This document shows positions 27,454 through 35,846 of a DNA stretch of 64,000 bases, one piece after another (the first letter of the stretch is position 1; every line of letters starts with the position of its first letter). Position numbers and translations under genes: made by a program. The notes under the pieces were generated by a model, which worked only from the letters and a program-made list of their open reading frames with translations, was not told where the DNA came from and searched no databases. Source of the stretch: G963704535 sp963704535 (lineage in GTDB: Bacteria; Chloroflexota; Chloroflexia; Chloroflexales; Roseiflexaceae); NCBI GenBank assembly GCA_963704535.1, contig OY969916.1:2046001-2110000 (forward strand). The letters are read 5' to 3'.

Positions 27454-28365
27454 ATGCTGAAACGAACGCTCAAAGTTCTTGGCTACTTGTTTGGCGGCCT
27501 GCTCGTGCTGGTGCTGCTGGCCGGCGTGGCGGTCTACCTGATTAGCCAGTCGCGGATCGACAAGACCTACGCCATCACCCCCGCGCCGGTGGCGATCCCC
27601 ACCGATGCCGACGCGCTCCGAGAGGGCGGGCGGCTGGCGATGTTGCGCGGCTGCGCCGGCTGCCACACGCCAAATCTGGCCGGCGATCCCACCTTTATCG
27701 CCGCCGGGCCGCTGGGCACCATCGCCGCGCCCAACCTGACCAGCGGCAGCGGCGGCATCGGCGCGTCGTACTCGGACGCCGACTGGGTGCGAGCGATTCG
27801 CCACGGCGTGGGCAAGGACGGCAAGGCGCTCTGGATCATGCCCTCCCACGAGTTCTACCTGTTGAGCGACCGCGATCTCGGCGCCATCATCGCCTTTGTG
27901 AAAAGCGTGCCGCCGGTCGATGCGACGATCTCCGAATCCAGCCTCGGCTTTCTTGGCCGGGTGCTGTTCGTCACCGGGCAGTTGCCGCTGCTGCCCGCCG
28001 AGCGTATCGCGCATGATGCCCCGCGCCCGGCGGCCCCCGAAGTCGCCGTCACGGCCGAGTACGGCGGGTATCTCGCGCCGACATGCAGCGGATGCCACGG
28101 CGCTAATTACTCGGGCGGGCCGCTCCCCGGCGCGCAGGCTGACGAAATACCCGCCGCAAATCTCACCCCAGCCGGCGTGCTGCCCGCGTACACCGAAGCC
28201 CAGTTCATCGACTTCATGCACACCGGCACCACGCCTACCGGCCGGCAGATCGCCCCAGAAGTCATGCCGGCACGCCAACTGGGAACCGCGATGACCGAGA
28301 CCGAGCTGAAGGCGCTGTATCTGTTCCTGACGTCACTACCGGCGACACAGACGGGACAGCGGTAA
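27454..28365 (+). CDS. Membrane-anchored di-heme cytochrome c
   Basis: A 303-residue protein with an N-terminal membrane helix (VLGYLFGGLLVLVLLAGVAV) and two c-type haem sites: C67-A-G-C-H and C211-S-G-C-H. It therefore has two cytochrome c domains outside the membrane. ATG 27454 (MLKRTLKVLG) has GGAG 7 bases upstream; the in-frame ATG at 27442 is possible. The next gene is a secreted PQQ-type sugar dehydrogenase, so this cytochrome may accept its electrons; that link is inferred from adjacency. Confidence 0.92.
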   Translation: MLKRTLKVLGYLFGGLLVLVLLAGVAVYLISQSRIDKTYAITPAPVAIPTDADALREGGRLAMLRGCAGCHTPNLAGDPTFIAAGPLGTIAAPNLTSGSGGIGASYSDADWVRAIRHGVGKDGKALWIMPSHEFYLLSDRDLGAIIAFVKSVPPVDATISESSLGFLGRVLFVTGQLPLLPAERIAHDAPRPAAPEVAVTAEYGGYLAPTCSGCHGANYSGGPLPGAQADEIPAANLTPAGVLPAYTEAQFIDFMHTGTTPTGRQIAPEVMPARQLGTAMTETELKALYLFLTSLPATQTGQR

Positions 28366-28473
28366 CATCAAGCGTCTGCTCTTTCAAACAGCTCTTGAGA
28401 TAGCTTCTTCATCCAGATCCGGTTGTTCTTTGGGCGGTGCATGCGTATACTGGGGGCGACAGAAAGGAATGTA

Positions 28474-30618
28474 ATGCCTATGCTACGCTACCACCTGGCT
28501 TGTGCCGCCCTGGTTCTGGTCTTCGTCGCGTCGCTCGCGGGCGGTGCGGCGGCCGTCGGCCCGACCGCGACGCCGCCGCCCGAGTTCAGCGATGCGCTGG
28601 TGACGAACGTCCCCAGCCCGACTGCGCTGGCCTTCACGCCCGACGGCCGCATGCTGATCACCTCGCAATCCGGCCAACTGCGAGTGTATCAGAACGACGC
28701 CCTGCTCGCAACTCCGGCGCTCGACCTGGCCGCCGCCAACCAGATCTGCTCCGATTTCGAGCGCGGGCTGCTGGGCGTGGCGGTCGACCCAGACTTCGCG
28801 ACCAATCGCTCGGTGTATCTGTACTACACCTTCAAGAAGCACGGCGTGTGCGACAGCAATAGCGCCACCACCCCGGTCAACCGGGTGTCGCGCTTTGTGC
28901 TGCCCGACAACAATCTGATCGCTCTGGGCAGCGAGGTGGTGCTGGTGGACAATATGCCCTCGCCGAACGGCAACCATAACGCCGGCGATGTCCAGTTCGG
29001 CAAGGATGGCTTCCTGTACATCAGCATCGGTGACGGCGGCTGCGACTACGCCGACAACAGCGGCTGCGCCGGCAGCAACGACGGCGCCCGCGACCAGCAC
29101 GTGCTGACCGGCAAGATCCTGCGCGTCACCCGCGACGGCGACATCCCGCCCGGCAACCCGTTCACCGGCGCCAATACCGCCCGCTGCAATGTGACCGGCC
29201 GCACCGACCCCGGCAAGCAGTGCCAGGAGACCTTCGCCTGGGGCCTACGCAACCCGTACCGGATCGCCTTCGACCCCAACGCCGCCACCACACGCTTCTT
29301 CATCAACGACGTCGGTCAGGGCGCCTGGGAGGAGATCGACGAAGGGCAGGCGGGCGCCGACTACGGCTGGAACTGCCGCGAGGGCGCCCACACCAACAGC
29401 ACCTCGGGCCTGTGCAACCCCACGCCGCCCAATCTGGTCGACCCGATCTACGACTACGGCCGCGACACCGGCTGTAACTCAATCACCGGCGGCGCGTTCG
29501 TGCCCGATGGTCTCTGGCCGGCCGAGTACGACGGCGCCTACCTGTTCGGCGACTATGGCTGCGACAAGATCTTCCGGCTCCAATCCAACGGCGGCGGCTA
29601 CACGGCGAGCGAGTTCGCCGTCCAGGCCGGTAGCATCGTCGCCATGGCCTTCGGCCCCTACGCCGCGACCCAGGCGCTCTACTACACCAACTACTTCAGC
29701 GGCGGCCAGGTGCGCCGGATCGTCTACACCGCCGCCAACAACCGCGCGCCCTCCGCCGTCCTGGCCGCGAACCCGCCCTACGGCAAGCCGGCCCCGCTGA
29801 CCGTGACCTTCGACGCGACCGGCAGCGCCGACCCGGACGCCGGCGACACGCTGACCTACCTGTGGAACTTCGGCGACCAGAGCGCGCCGAGCGAGACCAG
29901 CAATCCCACGACGACCCATGTCTACGCAGCCGGCACCTACACCGCCACGCTGCGGGTGCGCGACAACCACAGCACCGTCTCCGCGCCGGCGACCGTGCGG
30001 ATCAACTCCGGCAACACCCCGCCGACGGCGTCGATCGACTCCCCGACCACCGACACGCGCTTCAGGGTCGGCGAGACGATCGTGTTGGAGGGCAGCGCCA
30101 ATGATGAAGAGGACGGCGGCGCGCTGCCGGACGGGCAGTTGAGTTGGCGGGTGCTCCTGCACCACGACGCCCACACCCACCCATACCTCGGCCCGACCGC
30201 CGGCAACGCCATCTCGCTCACCACGCCGAAGCCGGAAGACCTGGCGGCGACGACGACCAGCTACCTGGAGATCGCGCTGACCGCGACCAACTCGACCGGG
30301 CTCACGCAGGTGATCACCCAGGAACTGCGCCCGAATCTGGTCGGCCTGACCCTGGCGACAGAGCCCGCTGGCCTCCTGTTGATCCTCAATGGCGACACGA
30401 TCGCTACGCCACGGGATCTGATCTCCTGGGAGGGCTATGGGTTGGCGGTCGGGGCGCCGACGCAGAGCGACGGGGCCGGCGGCTGGCTGGGGCTCAACCG
30501 CTGGTCCGACGGCAGCGCCAGCTCCGCCCGCACGATCATCACCCCATCGTCGGAGGTAACGTACACGGCGACCTTTTCGTCCACCGGGGTGCTGCTGCTA
30601 CCGGCGATCTCCAAGTGA
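28474..30618 (+). CDS. Secreted PQQ-type glucose/sorbosone dehydrogenase with PKD domain
   Basis: A 714-residue exported protein. A signal peptide (LACAALVLVFVASLAGGAAA) precedes a six-bladed beta-propeller of the soluble glucose / L-sorbosone dehydrogenase family. Typical strings: GLLGVAVDPDFATN, NRVSRFVL, NHNAGDVQFGKDG, YISIGDGG, FAWGLRNPYRIAFDP, FINDVGQGAWEEID and DYGWNCREG. Residues from about 425 form a PKD domain (YLWNFGDQSA ... YTATLRVRDNHS), then beta-rich segments to the end. The start has AAAGGA 6 bases upstream. It would oxidise sugars or polyols outside the cell and feed electrons to a cytochrome such as the upstream di-heme protein. It ends next to a large inverted repeat. Confidence 0.92.
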   Translation: MPMLRYHLACAALVLVFVASLAGGAAAVGPTATPPPEFSDALVTNVPSPTALAFTPDGRMLITSQSGQLRVYQNDALLATPALDLAAANQICSDFERGLLGVAVDPDFATNRSVYLYYTFKKHGVCDSNSATTPVNRVSRFVLPDNNLIALGSEVVLVDNMPSPNGNHNAGDVQFGKDGFLYISIGDGGCDYADNSGCAGSNDGARDQHVLTGKILRVTRDGDIPPGNPFTGANTARCNVTGRTDPGKQCQETFAWGLRNPYRIAFDPNAATTRFFINDVGQGAWEEIDEGQAGADYGWNCREGAHTNSTSGLCNPTPPNLVDPIYDYGRDTGCNSITGGAFVPDGLWPAEYDGAYLFGDYGCDKIFRLQSNGGGYTASEFAVQAGSIVAMAFGPYAATQALYYTNYFSGGQVRRIVYTAANNRAPSAVLAANPPYGKPAPLTVTFDATGSADPDAGDTLTYLWNFGDQSAPSETSNPTTTHVYAAGTYTATLRVRDNHSTVSAPATVRINSGNTPPTASIDSPTTDTRFRVGETIVLEGSANDEEDGGALPDGQLSWRVLLHHDAHTHPYLGPTAGNAISLTTPKPEDLAATTTSYLEIALTATNSTGLTQVITQELRPNLVGLTLATEPAGLLLILNGDTIATPRDLISWEGYGLAVGAPTQSDGAGGWLGLNRWSDGSASSARTIITPSSEVTYTATFSSTGVLLLPAISK

Positions 30619-30625
30619 CAAAGAC

Positions 30626-30690
30626 TGTCAGTTGTCAGTTGTCCGTTGTCAGTTGCGGCGCAACTGACAACGGACAACTGACAACTGACA
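30626..30690. repeat. Perfect 30-bp inverted repeat between convergent genes
   Basis: The left arm 30626-30655 and right arm 30661-30690 are exact reverse complements around a CGGCG loop, built of GTCAGTTGTC and CCGTTG units. It lies between the convergent sugar dehydrogenase and serine hydrolase genes, so it may also terminate both transcripts. It is the intergenic relative of the repeats inside the NRPS A domains. Confidence 0.92.
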
Positions 30691-30693
30691 ATT

Positions 30694-32296
30694 TTAGGGC
30701 GTGAAGAATCGGTAGTAGTCACATCCCGACCTGTTGGCCCGCAGCGCCCGCCCGCCGACGATCGCATCAAAGCGCAGCCGCTCCGGCGAGCGGTCTTCGC
30801 CGATCCGAAAGACACCCGGCTCCAGCGGCGTCAGCGGCTGCTCTTCGCCATCCGGTTGGATGAACAGCAGCGCGCCCTTGCACAGCACGACCCGGAAATT
30901 ACTGAGCCAAGGATTATGCGCGCGGTAGTGGCCGGGGTAGGCGCTCCACTCCGAGGGCGAGTCGAAGCCCGCCGGCCCGGCGTAGCGCTCGTGAACGTAC
31001 CAGTCGCCGCCGTGCAACGCCTCTGTTACCTGGCCGTCGGCGCTCTCGAACCGCAGCAGGAAGCGCGCGAAGTCGGGGTGATCGGCCAGGAAGCCGCCAT
31101 CCTGCAATTCGAGCGCCACCCGCTCGAACTCCCCGCTGGAGGATCAAGCGCCCGCCCTCGGCCACCAGCGTGAAGGACTTATCGCCCGCCCGGTAGGTGC
31201 CCGCGTAATCGGCGGCGTTATCAACGGCGGTGGGATCGGACTCCTCCGGGAGCGGCGGCAGCTCCTCGCCACGCACGGCGGCGCGCAGCAGCCTGAGCGC
31301 GAAGATGGCGACCCCCGACGCGAACGGCCCGTTCATGAACACCGCCGCGCCCAAGCCGTTGTCGGCATCGGCCCGCCACGACGACAGGAAGCCGGGCATG
31401 TCGCCGCCGTGCATCAGGGTCTTCCAGCCGTCGACCTGGGTGGTAATCAGGCCGTAGCCGTAGAACTGGCCCTTCCACGGCTCGCTGATGGGGCTGGTGA
31501 GCAGATCGAAGCCGGCTTCCGAGAGGATGCGCCCGCGCGGGCCGCGACCGCGGTTCAGCAGCATCCGCAGGTAGGCGGCCATGTCGGCGGCGGTGGCGGC
31601 CAGGCAGCCGTCGCCGGTGTCGGTCTCTAGCCAGGGCGCCGGCATGAGCGGGTGGCTGCGGTGCCTGGGCCGATCGTCGTAGAGCGGCGCATACCCGACC
31701 GCCAGCCGCCGGCGCGTCTCGTGGGTGATCGCCGGGTCGGTCGCATCCATGCCGAGTGGATCGAGGATCTGCTCGCGGATGATCTCGCCGTAGGGCCGCC
31801 CCAGCAGCTCCTCAAGGACCAGCCCGAGCGTCTTGTAGCCGACCTCGGAGTAGTGAAAGTGCTCGCCTGGCGGCGAGGCCGCCTCGGTCTCGCGCAGCAT
31901 CCAGACCTCGTGGCGACCGTCGGGCGATGTGTCGGTCCCGGCGATGATGCCGGCGGTGTGGCTCAATAGGTGGTGGATGGTGATCGGCGCGTACGCCGAG
32001 CGAACCTGAAACCAGGGCAGGTAGCGCGTGACCGGGGCGTGCAGGTCGATCCGCCCGGCCTCGATCTGCTGTAGCACGGCGATCGCGGTGAACGCCTTGC
32101 CGTCCGAGCCAATCTCGAACAGCGTGTCGGGAGTGACCGGCGCCTGTGCGGCGACATCGGCGAACCCGTAGGTGGCGACCCGCAGCAGCCGCTCGCGATC
32201 GGTCAGCGCGATCACCATGCCGGGCGTGCTGCACTCGCGCATCTTCCGCGCGACGAACTGGTCCAGGCGATCAAACGCCGGTTGAAGATCAGTCAT
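30694..32296 (-). CDS. Serine hydrolase of the beta-lactamase class C / DD-peptidase family (one frameshift)
   Basis: About 534 residues if one frameshift near 31140 is repaired. The N-terminal part has the SxxK motif (IGSDGKAF), a tyrosine motif YSEVGYKTLG, HLLSHTAG and HGGDMPGF. These place it with penicillin-binding-protein-like serine hydrolases that cleave beta-lactams, D-peptides or esters. The C-terminal about 140 residues (ALELQDGGFLADHP onward) are a beta-rich domain common in this family and are read in another frame. The junction RLILQR to SGEFERVALELQ indicates one missing base. GAGGA precedes ATG 32296. No signal peptide is seen, so it is probably cytoplasmic. Confidence 0.87.
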
Positions 32297-32324
32297 GTCT
32301 ATTCCTCGCTAGACAAGGTTTCGG

Positions 32325-32402
32325 AAGACGCCATTCTACTTTACAATGTGGGTGGGGGGAAACTGAGGGGGCTGCCCCCTCAAACCCCCTTTTTTCTCAG
32401 AG
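32325..32402. repeat. Palindromic element of the CATTGTAAAGTAGAA family
   Basis: On the plus strand it reads TTCTACTTTACAATGTGGGT, then CTGAGGGGGCTGCCCCCTC and AAACCCCCTTTTTTCTCAG. It is the reverse of the 18303-18372 copy. It lies between the divergent hydrolase and ABC-F genes. Confidence 0.75.
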
Positions 32403-32519
32403 CGGCGTCGCGCTGGTCCTTTCGACCCAGGCAGCGTGCAGCCGGATATGGTATACTGCCCCTACCACGCCCCGAGGTTCCTCGCGGCTGGCACTTGTCC
32501 TCTGAGCAAGGAGTTCCCG

Positions 32520-32555
32520 ATGCTACGCAACCTCCTCACCAGCCCGTTGTACTAG
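32520..32555 (+). CDS. Leader peptide MLRNLLTSPLY upstream of the ABC-F gene
   Basis: An 11-codon ORF with its own AAGGAG ribosome-binding site about 7 bases before the ATG. It is followed after 3 bases by a 9-bp hairpin and then by the ABC-F start 45 bases downstream. This layout matches the attenuation leaders of antibiotic-resistance ABC-F genes, where a stalled ribosome on a short leader changes folding downstream. Translation is inferred, not shown. Confidence 0.6.
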   Translation: MLRNLLTSPLY

Positions 32556-32558
32556 CAC

Positions 32559-32580
32559 GGAGACACCATTGGGTGTCTCC
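32559..32580 (+). promoter_or_regulatory. Leader hairpin between leader ORF and ABC-F ribosome-binding site
   Basis: Arms GGAGACACC and GGTGTCTCC pair perfectly over 9 bp around an ATTG loop. No T-run follows, so it is not a terminator by itself. The downstream GAGGAGG site at 32586-32592 could be masked in an alternative fold. Confidence 0.6.
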
Positions 32581-32600
32581 AGAGATGAGGAGGCACCAGT

Positions 32601-34433
32601 ATGCTTCAGGTTCAGCACCTACGCAAAAGCTACGGCATCACCACAGTCCTTGCGGATATCACCTTTCTGATCAACGACGGCGAGCACGTCGGGCTGATCA
32701 GCCCCAACGGCATCGGCAAATCGACCCTGCTGCGCTGCCTGATCGGCCAGGAGCCGCCCGACGGCGGGACGATCGTCGCCACGCCGCAGGGGCTCTCGAT
32801 CGGCTACCTGCCGCAGACCTTCGGCGACCTGGCCGACCAGACCGTCGGCCAGGTGGTGGCTGCGGCGCAGGCCGAGGTGCTGGCGGCCGAGGCCGCGCTC
32901 CAGCATGCGGCCGAGCAGCTCGGCAGCGCCGGCGCGGTCGACGAGGCGCTGGCGGCCTATGACGCCGCGCTGGCCCGCTTCGAGGCGCTGGGCGGCTACG
33001 AGCGCGAGCACCGCGCGACCGCCGTCCTCGAAGGGCTGGGCCTGGGCGCGATCGAGCCGGCCACGCCGGTGGGGGCGTTGAGCGGCGGCCAGAAGACCCG
33101 CCTGGGTCTGGCCACGCTGCTGCTGCGCGAACCCGATCTATTGCTGCTCGATGAGCCCACCAATCACCTCGACGTCACGGCGTTGGCCTGGCTAGAGCGC
33201 TTCGTCCAGGGCTACCGCGGCGCGGCGCTGATCGTCTCGCACGACCGCGAGTTCCTCGACCAGACCGCGACGCGCATCTTGTACCTCGACCCGGCCACGC
33301 GCACGATCAAAAGTTACACCGGCAACTACAGCGACTTCGCCGCGGCCCGCCTGCACGAGCACGATCTGCACGCCGAGGCATGGAAAAAGCAGCAGGACTA
33401 CGTCGAGCGGGTTGAGCGGGATATCGTGCGGCTCAAGGCTCAGTCGCTGAACGTCGAACTGAGCAGCACACCGGCCGACCGCGACTCGAAGTTTGCGCTC
33501 TCGGCCAAGGGCGGCTCCAAGAAGGTGGCCAAGAAAGCCAAGTCGCGCGCCCGCAAGCTGGAGCGCTACCTCAATTCGGACGAGCGGGTCGAGAAGCCCA
33601 AGCAATCCTGGGGCATGAAGCTCGACTTTGGGCCGCCGCCGGCGGGTGGGCGGGCGGTGCTGCGGGTCGAGAACATGAGCTTTGCCTATCCCCGACCACC
33701 GACCACCGACCACCCCTTCGACGCGGCTCAGGACAGGCGACCACCGAACGCCGACTACCGGCCATCGGGATTGGAGGATGGAGGATGGAGGACAGAAGAT
33801 GGCAATTCGACGACCGGCGATCTTCCATCTTCCATCCTCAATCCTCAATCTTCAGCCCTGCTGCGAGATGTAAGCTTCGAGGTCGAGTATGGCGAGCGGA
33901 TCGCGCTGGTCGGGCCGAATGGCGCCGGCAAGACTACGCTGCTGCGCCTGGTCGCCGGACAGCTCCAGCCGGGGACCGGCACGATCCGCGTCGGCGCGAA
34001 TGTGCGCCTGGGCGTGCTGGCGCAGGAGCACGAGACGCTGGACCTGGAGCGGACGGTGCTTGAGACGGTGCGCCGCGAGCGGGTGATGGGCGAGACTGAG
34101 GCGCGCAACTTCCTGCATTTCTTCCTGTTCGGCGGCGACAGCGTCTTTCGGCCGGTCGGGGCGTGCTCGCTGGGCGAGCGCAGCCGGCTCCAGCTCGCGC
34201 TGCTGGTGCTGCGTGGGTGCAATCTGCTGCTGCTGGACGAGCCGCTCAACCACCTGGACATCGACGGGCGCGAGCACTTCGAGGCGGCGCTGGACGCCTT
34301 CGAGGGCACGGTGATCGCTGTGGCCCACGACCGGGCGTTCCTGCGCTCCTTCGCCGAGCGGGTGATCGAGGTGCGCGACGGGCGGGCGCGCGTCTTCGCC
34401 GGGGACTACGATGATTATTTGCGCGTTGCTTGA
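32601..34433 (+). CDS. ABC-F family ATPase (ribosome-protection / translation-factor type)
   Basis: A 610-residue protein with two ABC domains and no membrane segment, the ABC-F layout. Domain 1: Walker A SPNGIGKST near 34-42, signature LSGGQKTRLGLA, Walker B LLLLDEPTNHLDV. A charged linker rich in Lys/Arg (KKVAKKAKSRARKLERYL) follows. Domain 2: Walker A VGPNGAGKTT near 437, signature SLGERSRLQLAL, Walker B LLLLDEPLNHLDI. Such proteins bind the ribosomal E site and either dislodge antibiotics or tune translation. The upstream leader peptide and hairpin favour an antibiotic-responsive role. Residues about 363-419 are repeat-derived DNA inserted in frame in domain 2. GAGGAGG precedes the ATG. 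Confidence 0.92.
   Translation: MLQVQHLRKSYGITTVLADITFLINDGEHVGLISPNGIGKSTLLRCLIGQEPPDGGTIVATPQGLSIGYLPQTFGDLADQTVGQVVAAAQAEVLAAEAALQHAAEQLGSAGAVDEALAAYDAALARFEALGGYEREHRATAVLEGLGLGAIEPATPVGALSGGQKTRLGLATLLLREPDLLLLDEPTNHLDVTALAWLERFVQGYRGAALIVSHDREFLDQTATRILYLDPATRTIKSYTGNYSDFAAARLHEHDLHAEAWKKQQDYVERVERDIVRLKAQSLNVELSSTPADRDSKFALSAKGGSKKVAKKAKSRARKLERYLNSDERVEKPKQSWGMKLDFGPPPAGGRAVLRVENMSFAYPRPPTTDHPFDAAQDRRPPNADYRPSGLEDGGWRTEDGNSTTGDLPSSILNPQSSALLRDVSFEVEYGERIALVGPNGAGKTTLLRLVAGQLQPGTGTIRVGANVRLGVLAQEHETLDLERTVLETVRRERVMGETEARNFLHFFLFGGDSVFRPVGACSLGERSRLQLALLVLRGCNLLLLDEPLNHLDIDGREHFEAALDAFEGTVIAVAHDRAFLRSFAERVIEVRDGRARVFAGDYDDYLRVA
33688..33860. repeat. Repeat insertion inside ABC-F domain 2
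   Basis: CCCGACCACCGACCACCGAC, a TTCGACGCGGCTCAGGACAG core, then GGAGGATGGAGGATGGAGGA and inverted CATCTTCCATCCTCAATCCT units. In frame, it separates FAYP from ALLRDVSFEVEYG, two strands that are close together in other ABC domains. Confidence 0.85.
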
Positions 34434-34490
34434 AGTGACCCATCGTGGTAGACTGACGGCGTTTGCCCGCACAGCAGAAGGAGGCCGCCC

Positions 34491-35846
34491 ATGGACCGCT
34501 TCGCCGCCCATATCGACGCCAACCGGGCGCGCTACCTGGACGAGTTGCGCGCGTTCCTGCACCAGCCGTCGATCGCCGCGCAGGGGATCGGCATCGAGGA
34601 GACCGCCGCGCTGGTCGCCCAGCGGCTTGAGCGCCTCGGCGCCACGGTGCAGGTGCTGCGCCTGCCCGGCGCGGCGCCGGTCGTCTATGGCTCGATCGGG
34701 CAAGGCCCGCGCACGCTGCTGGTCTACGACCACTACGATGTGCAGCCGCCCGAGCCACTGGAGGGCTGGATCAGCCCCGCGTTCGAACCGGCCATCCGTG
34801 GGGACAGGCTATACGCCCGCGGCGCCGCCGATAATAAAGGCAATCTGATGCTCCGGCTCCAGGCGATCGAGTCCTGGCTGGCAACCGAGGGGTCGCTGCC
34901 GCTCCAGGTCAACTTTCTGGTCGAGGGCGAGGAGGAGATCGGCTCGGTCCACTTGGAGGAGTTCTGCCACCAGCACGCCGATCTGCTGCGCGCCGACGGC
35001 TGCCTGTGGGAGACCGGCGGCCGCAACGCGCTTGAGCAGCCGACGATCCACTGCGGCGCCAAGGGCATCTGTTATGTCGAGCTGATCGCCAGGGGCGCCT
35101 CCCACGATCTGCACTCGTCCAACGCCACTATTGTGCCCAACCCGGCCTGGCGGCTGACCTGGGCGCTCGGCACGCTCAAGACCCCCGACGAGCGCATCGC
35201 CATCCCCGGCTTCTACGATCGGGTGCGCCCGCCCTCGGCCGCCGACTTGGAGGCGCTCAACAGCATCCCCGTTGACGACGAGGCCCTGCTGGCCGACTTT
35301 GGGATCGGCGAGTTCCTGGGCGGCGTGCGCGGCGTCGAGCGGCTCACCATCCACTTGTTCAGCCCGACCTGCACGATCTGCGGGCTGGTCTCGGGCTACA
35401 CCGGCGCCGGCTCCAAGACCGTGCTGCCGGCCGAGGCGCGCGCCAAGATCGACTTCCGCCTAGTCCCCGATATGGACCCGAACGAGATAGTGGCGCGGCT
35501 GCGGGCGCACCTGGACGCCGGCGGCTTCGGCGACATCGAGATCCTGGAGCTAGGCCACGAGCGCGCGGCGCGCTCGGCCCCCGACACGTCGGTGGTGCGC
35601 GCGATGGCAAGCGCGATCCGCGCGACCTACGGCCAGGACCCGATCGTCTACCCGACGATGGCCGGCACCGGGCCGATGTACCCGGTGTGCGAGGAGTTGG
35701 GTACACCAGTGGCGACCGGCTGCGGCACCGGCTACCAGGGGTCGCGCATCCACGCGCCGAATGAGAACATCCGCCTGGACGATTATTGGAGCGCGATGCG
35801 CTGCATGGGTGCGTTTATGCGGTCGTTCGCGGATGATGCTAGTTAG
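34491..35846 (+). CDS. M20 family metallopeptidase / dipeptidase
   Basis: A 451-residue zinc peptidase of the ArgE/DapE/carnosinase-like M20 group. Metal-site and catalytic strings appear in the normal order: LLVYDHYDVQPPEPLEGW (His-x-Asp), RGAADNKGNLML (bridging Asp), LVEGEEEIGS (catalytic Glu pair), and a C-terminal YQGSRIHAPNENIRLDDY with the last His ligand. A dimerisation domain lies between. It should hydrolyse dipeptides or N-acyl amino acids in the cytoplasm. An AAGGAGG site precedes the ATG. It converges with, and overlaps by 8 bases, the broken transporter gene. Confidence 0.93.
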   Translation: MDRFAAHIDANRARYLDELRAFLHQPSIAAQGIGIEETAALVAQRLERLGATVQVLRLPGAAPVVYGSIGQGPRTLLVYDHYDVQPPEPLEGWISPAFEPAIRGDRLYARGAADNKGNLMLRLQAIESWLATEGSLPLQVNFLVEGEEEIGSVHLEEFCHQHADLLRADGCLWETGGRNALEQPTIHCGAKGICYVELIARGASHDLHSSNATIVPNPAWRLTWALGTLKTPDERIAIPGFYDRVRPPSAADLEALNSIPVDDEALLADFGIGEFLGGVRGVERLTIHLFSPTCTICGLVSGYTGAGSKTVLPAEARAKIDFRLVPDMDPNEIVARLRAHLDAGGFGDIEILELGHERAARSAPDTSVVRAMASAIRATYGQDPIVYPTMAGTGPMYPVCEELGTPVATGCGTGYQGSRIHAPNENIRLDDYWSAMRCMGAFMRSFADDAS

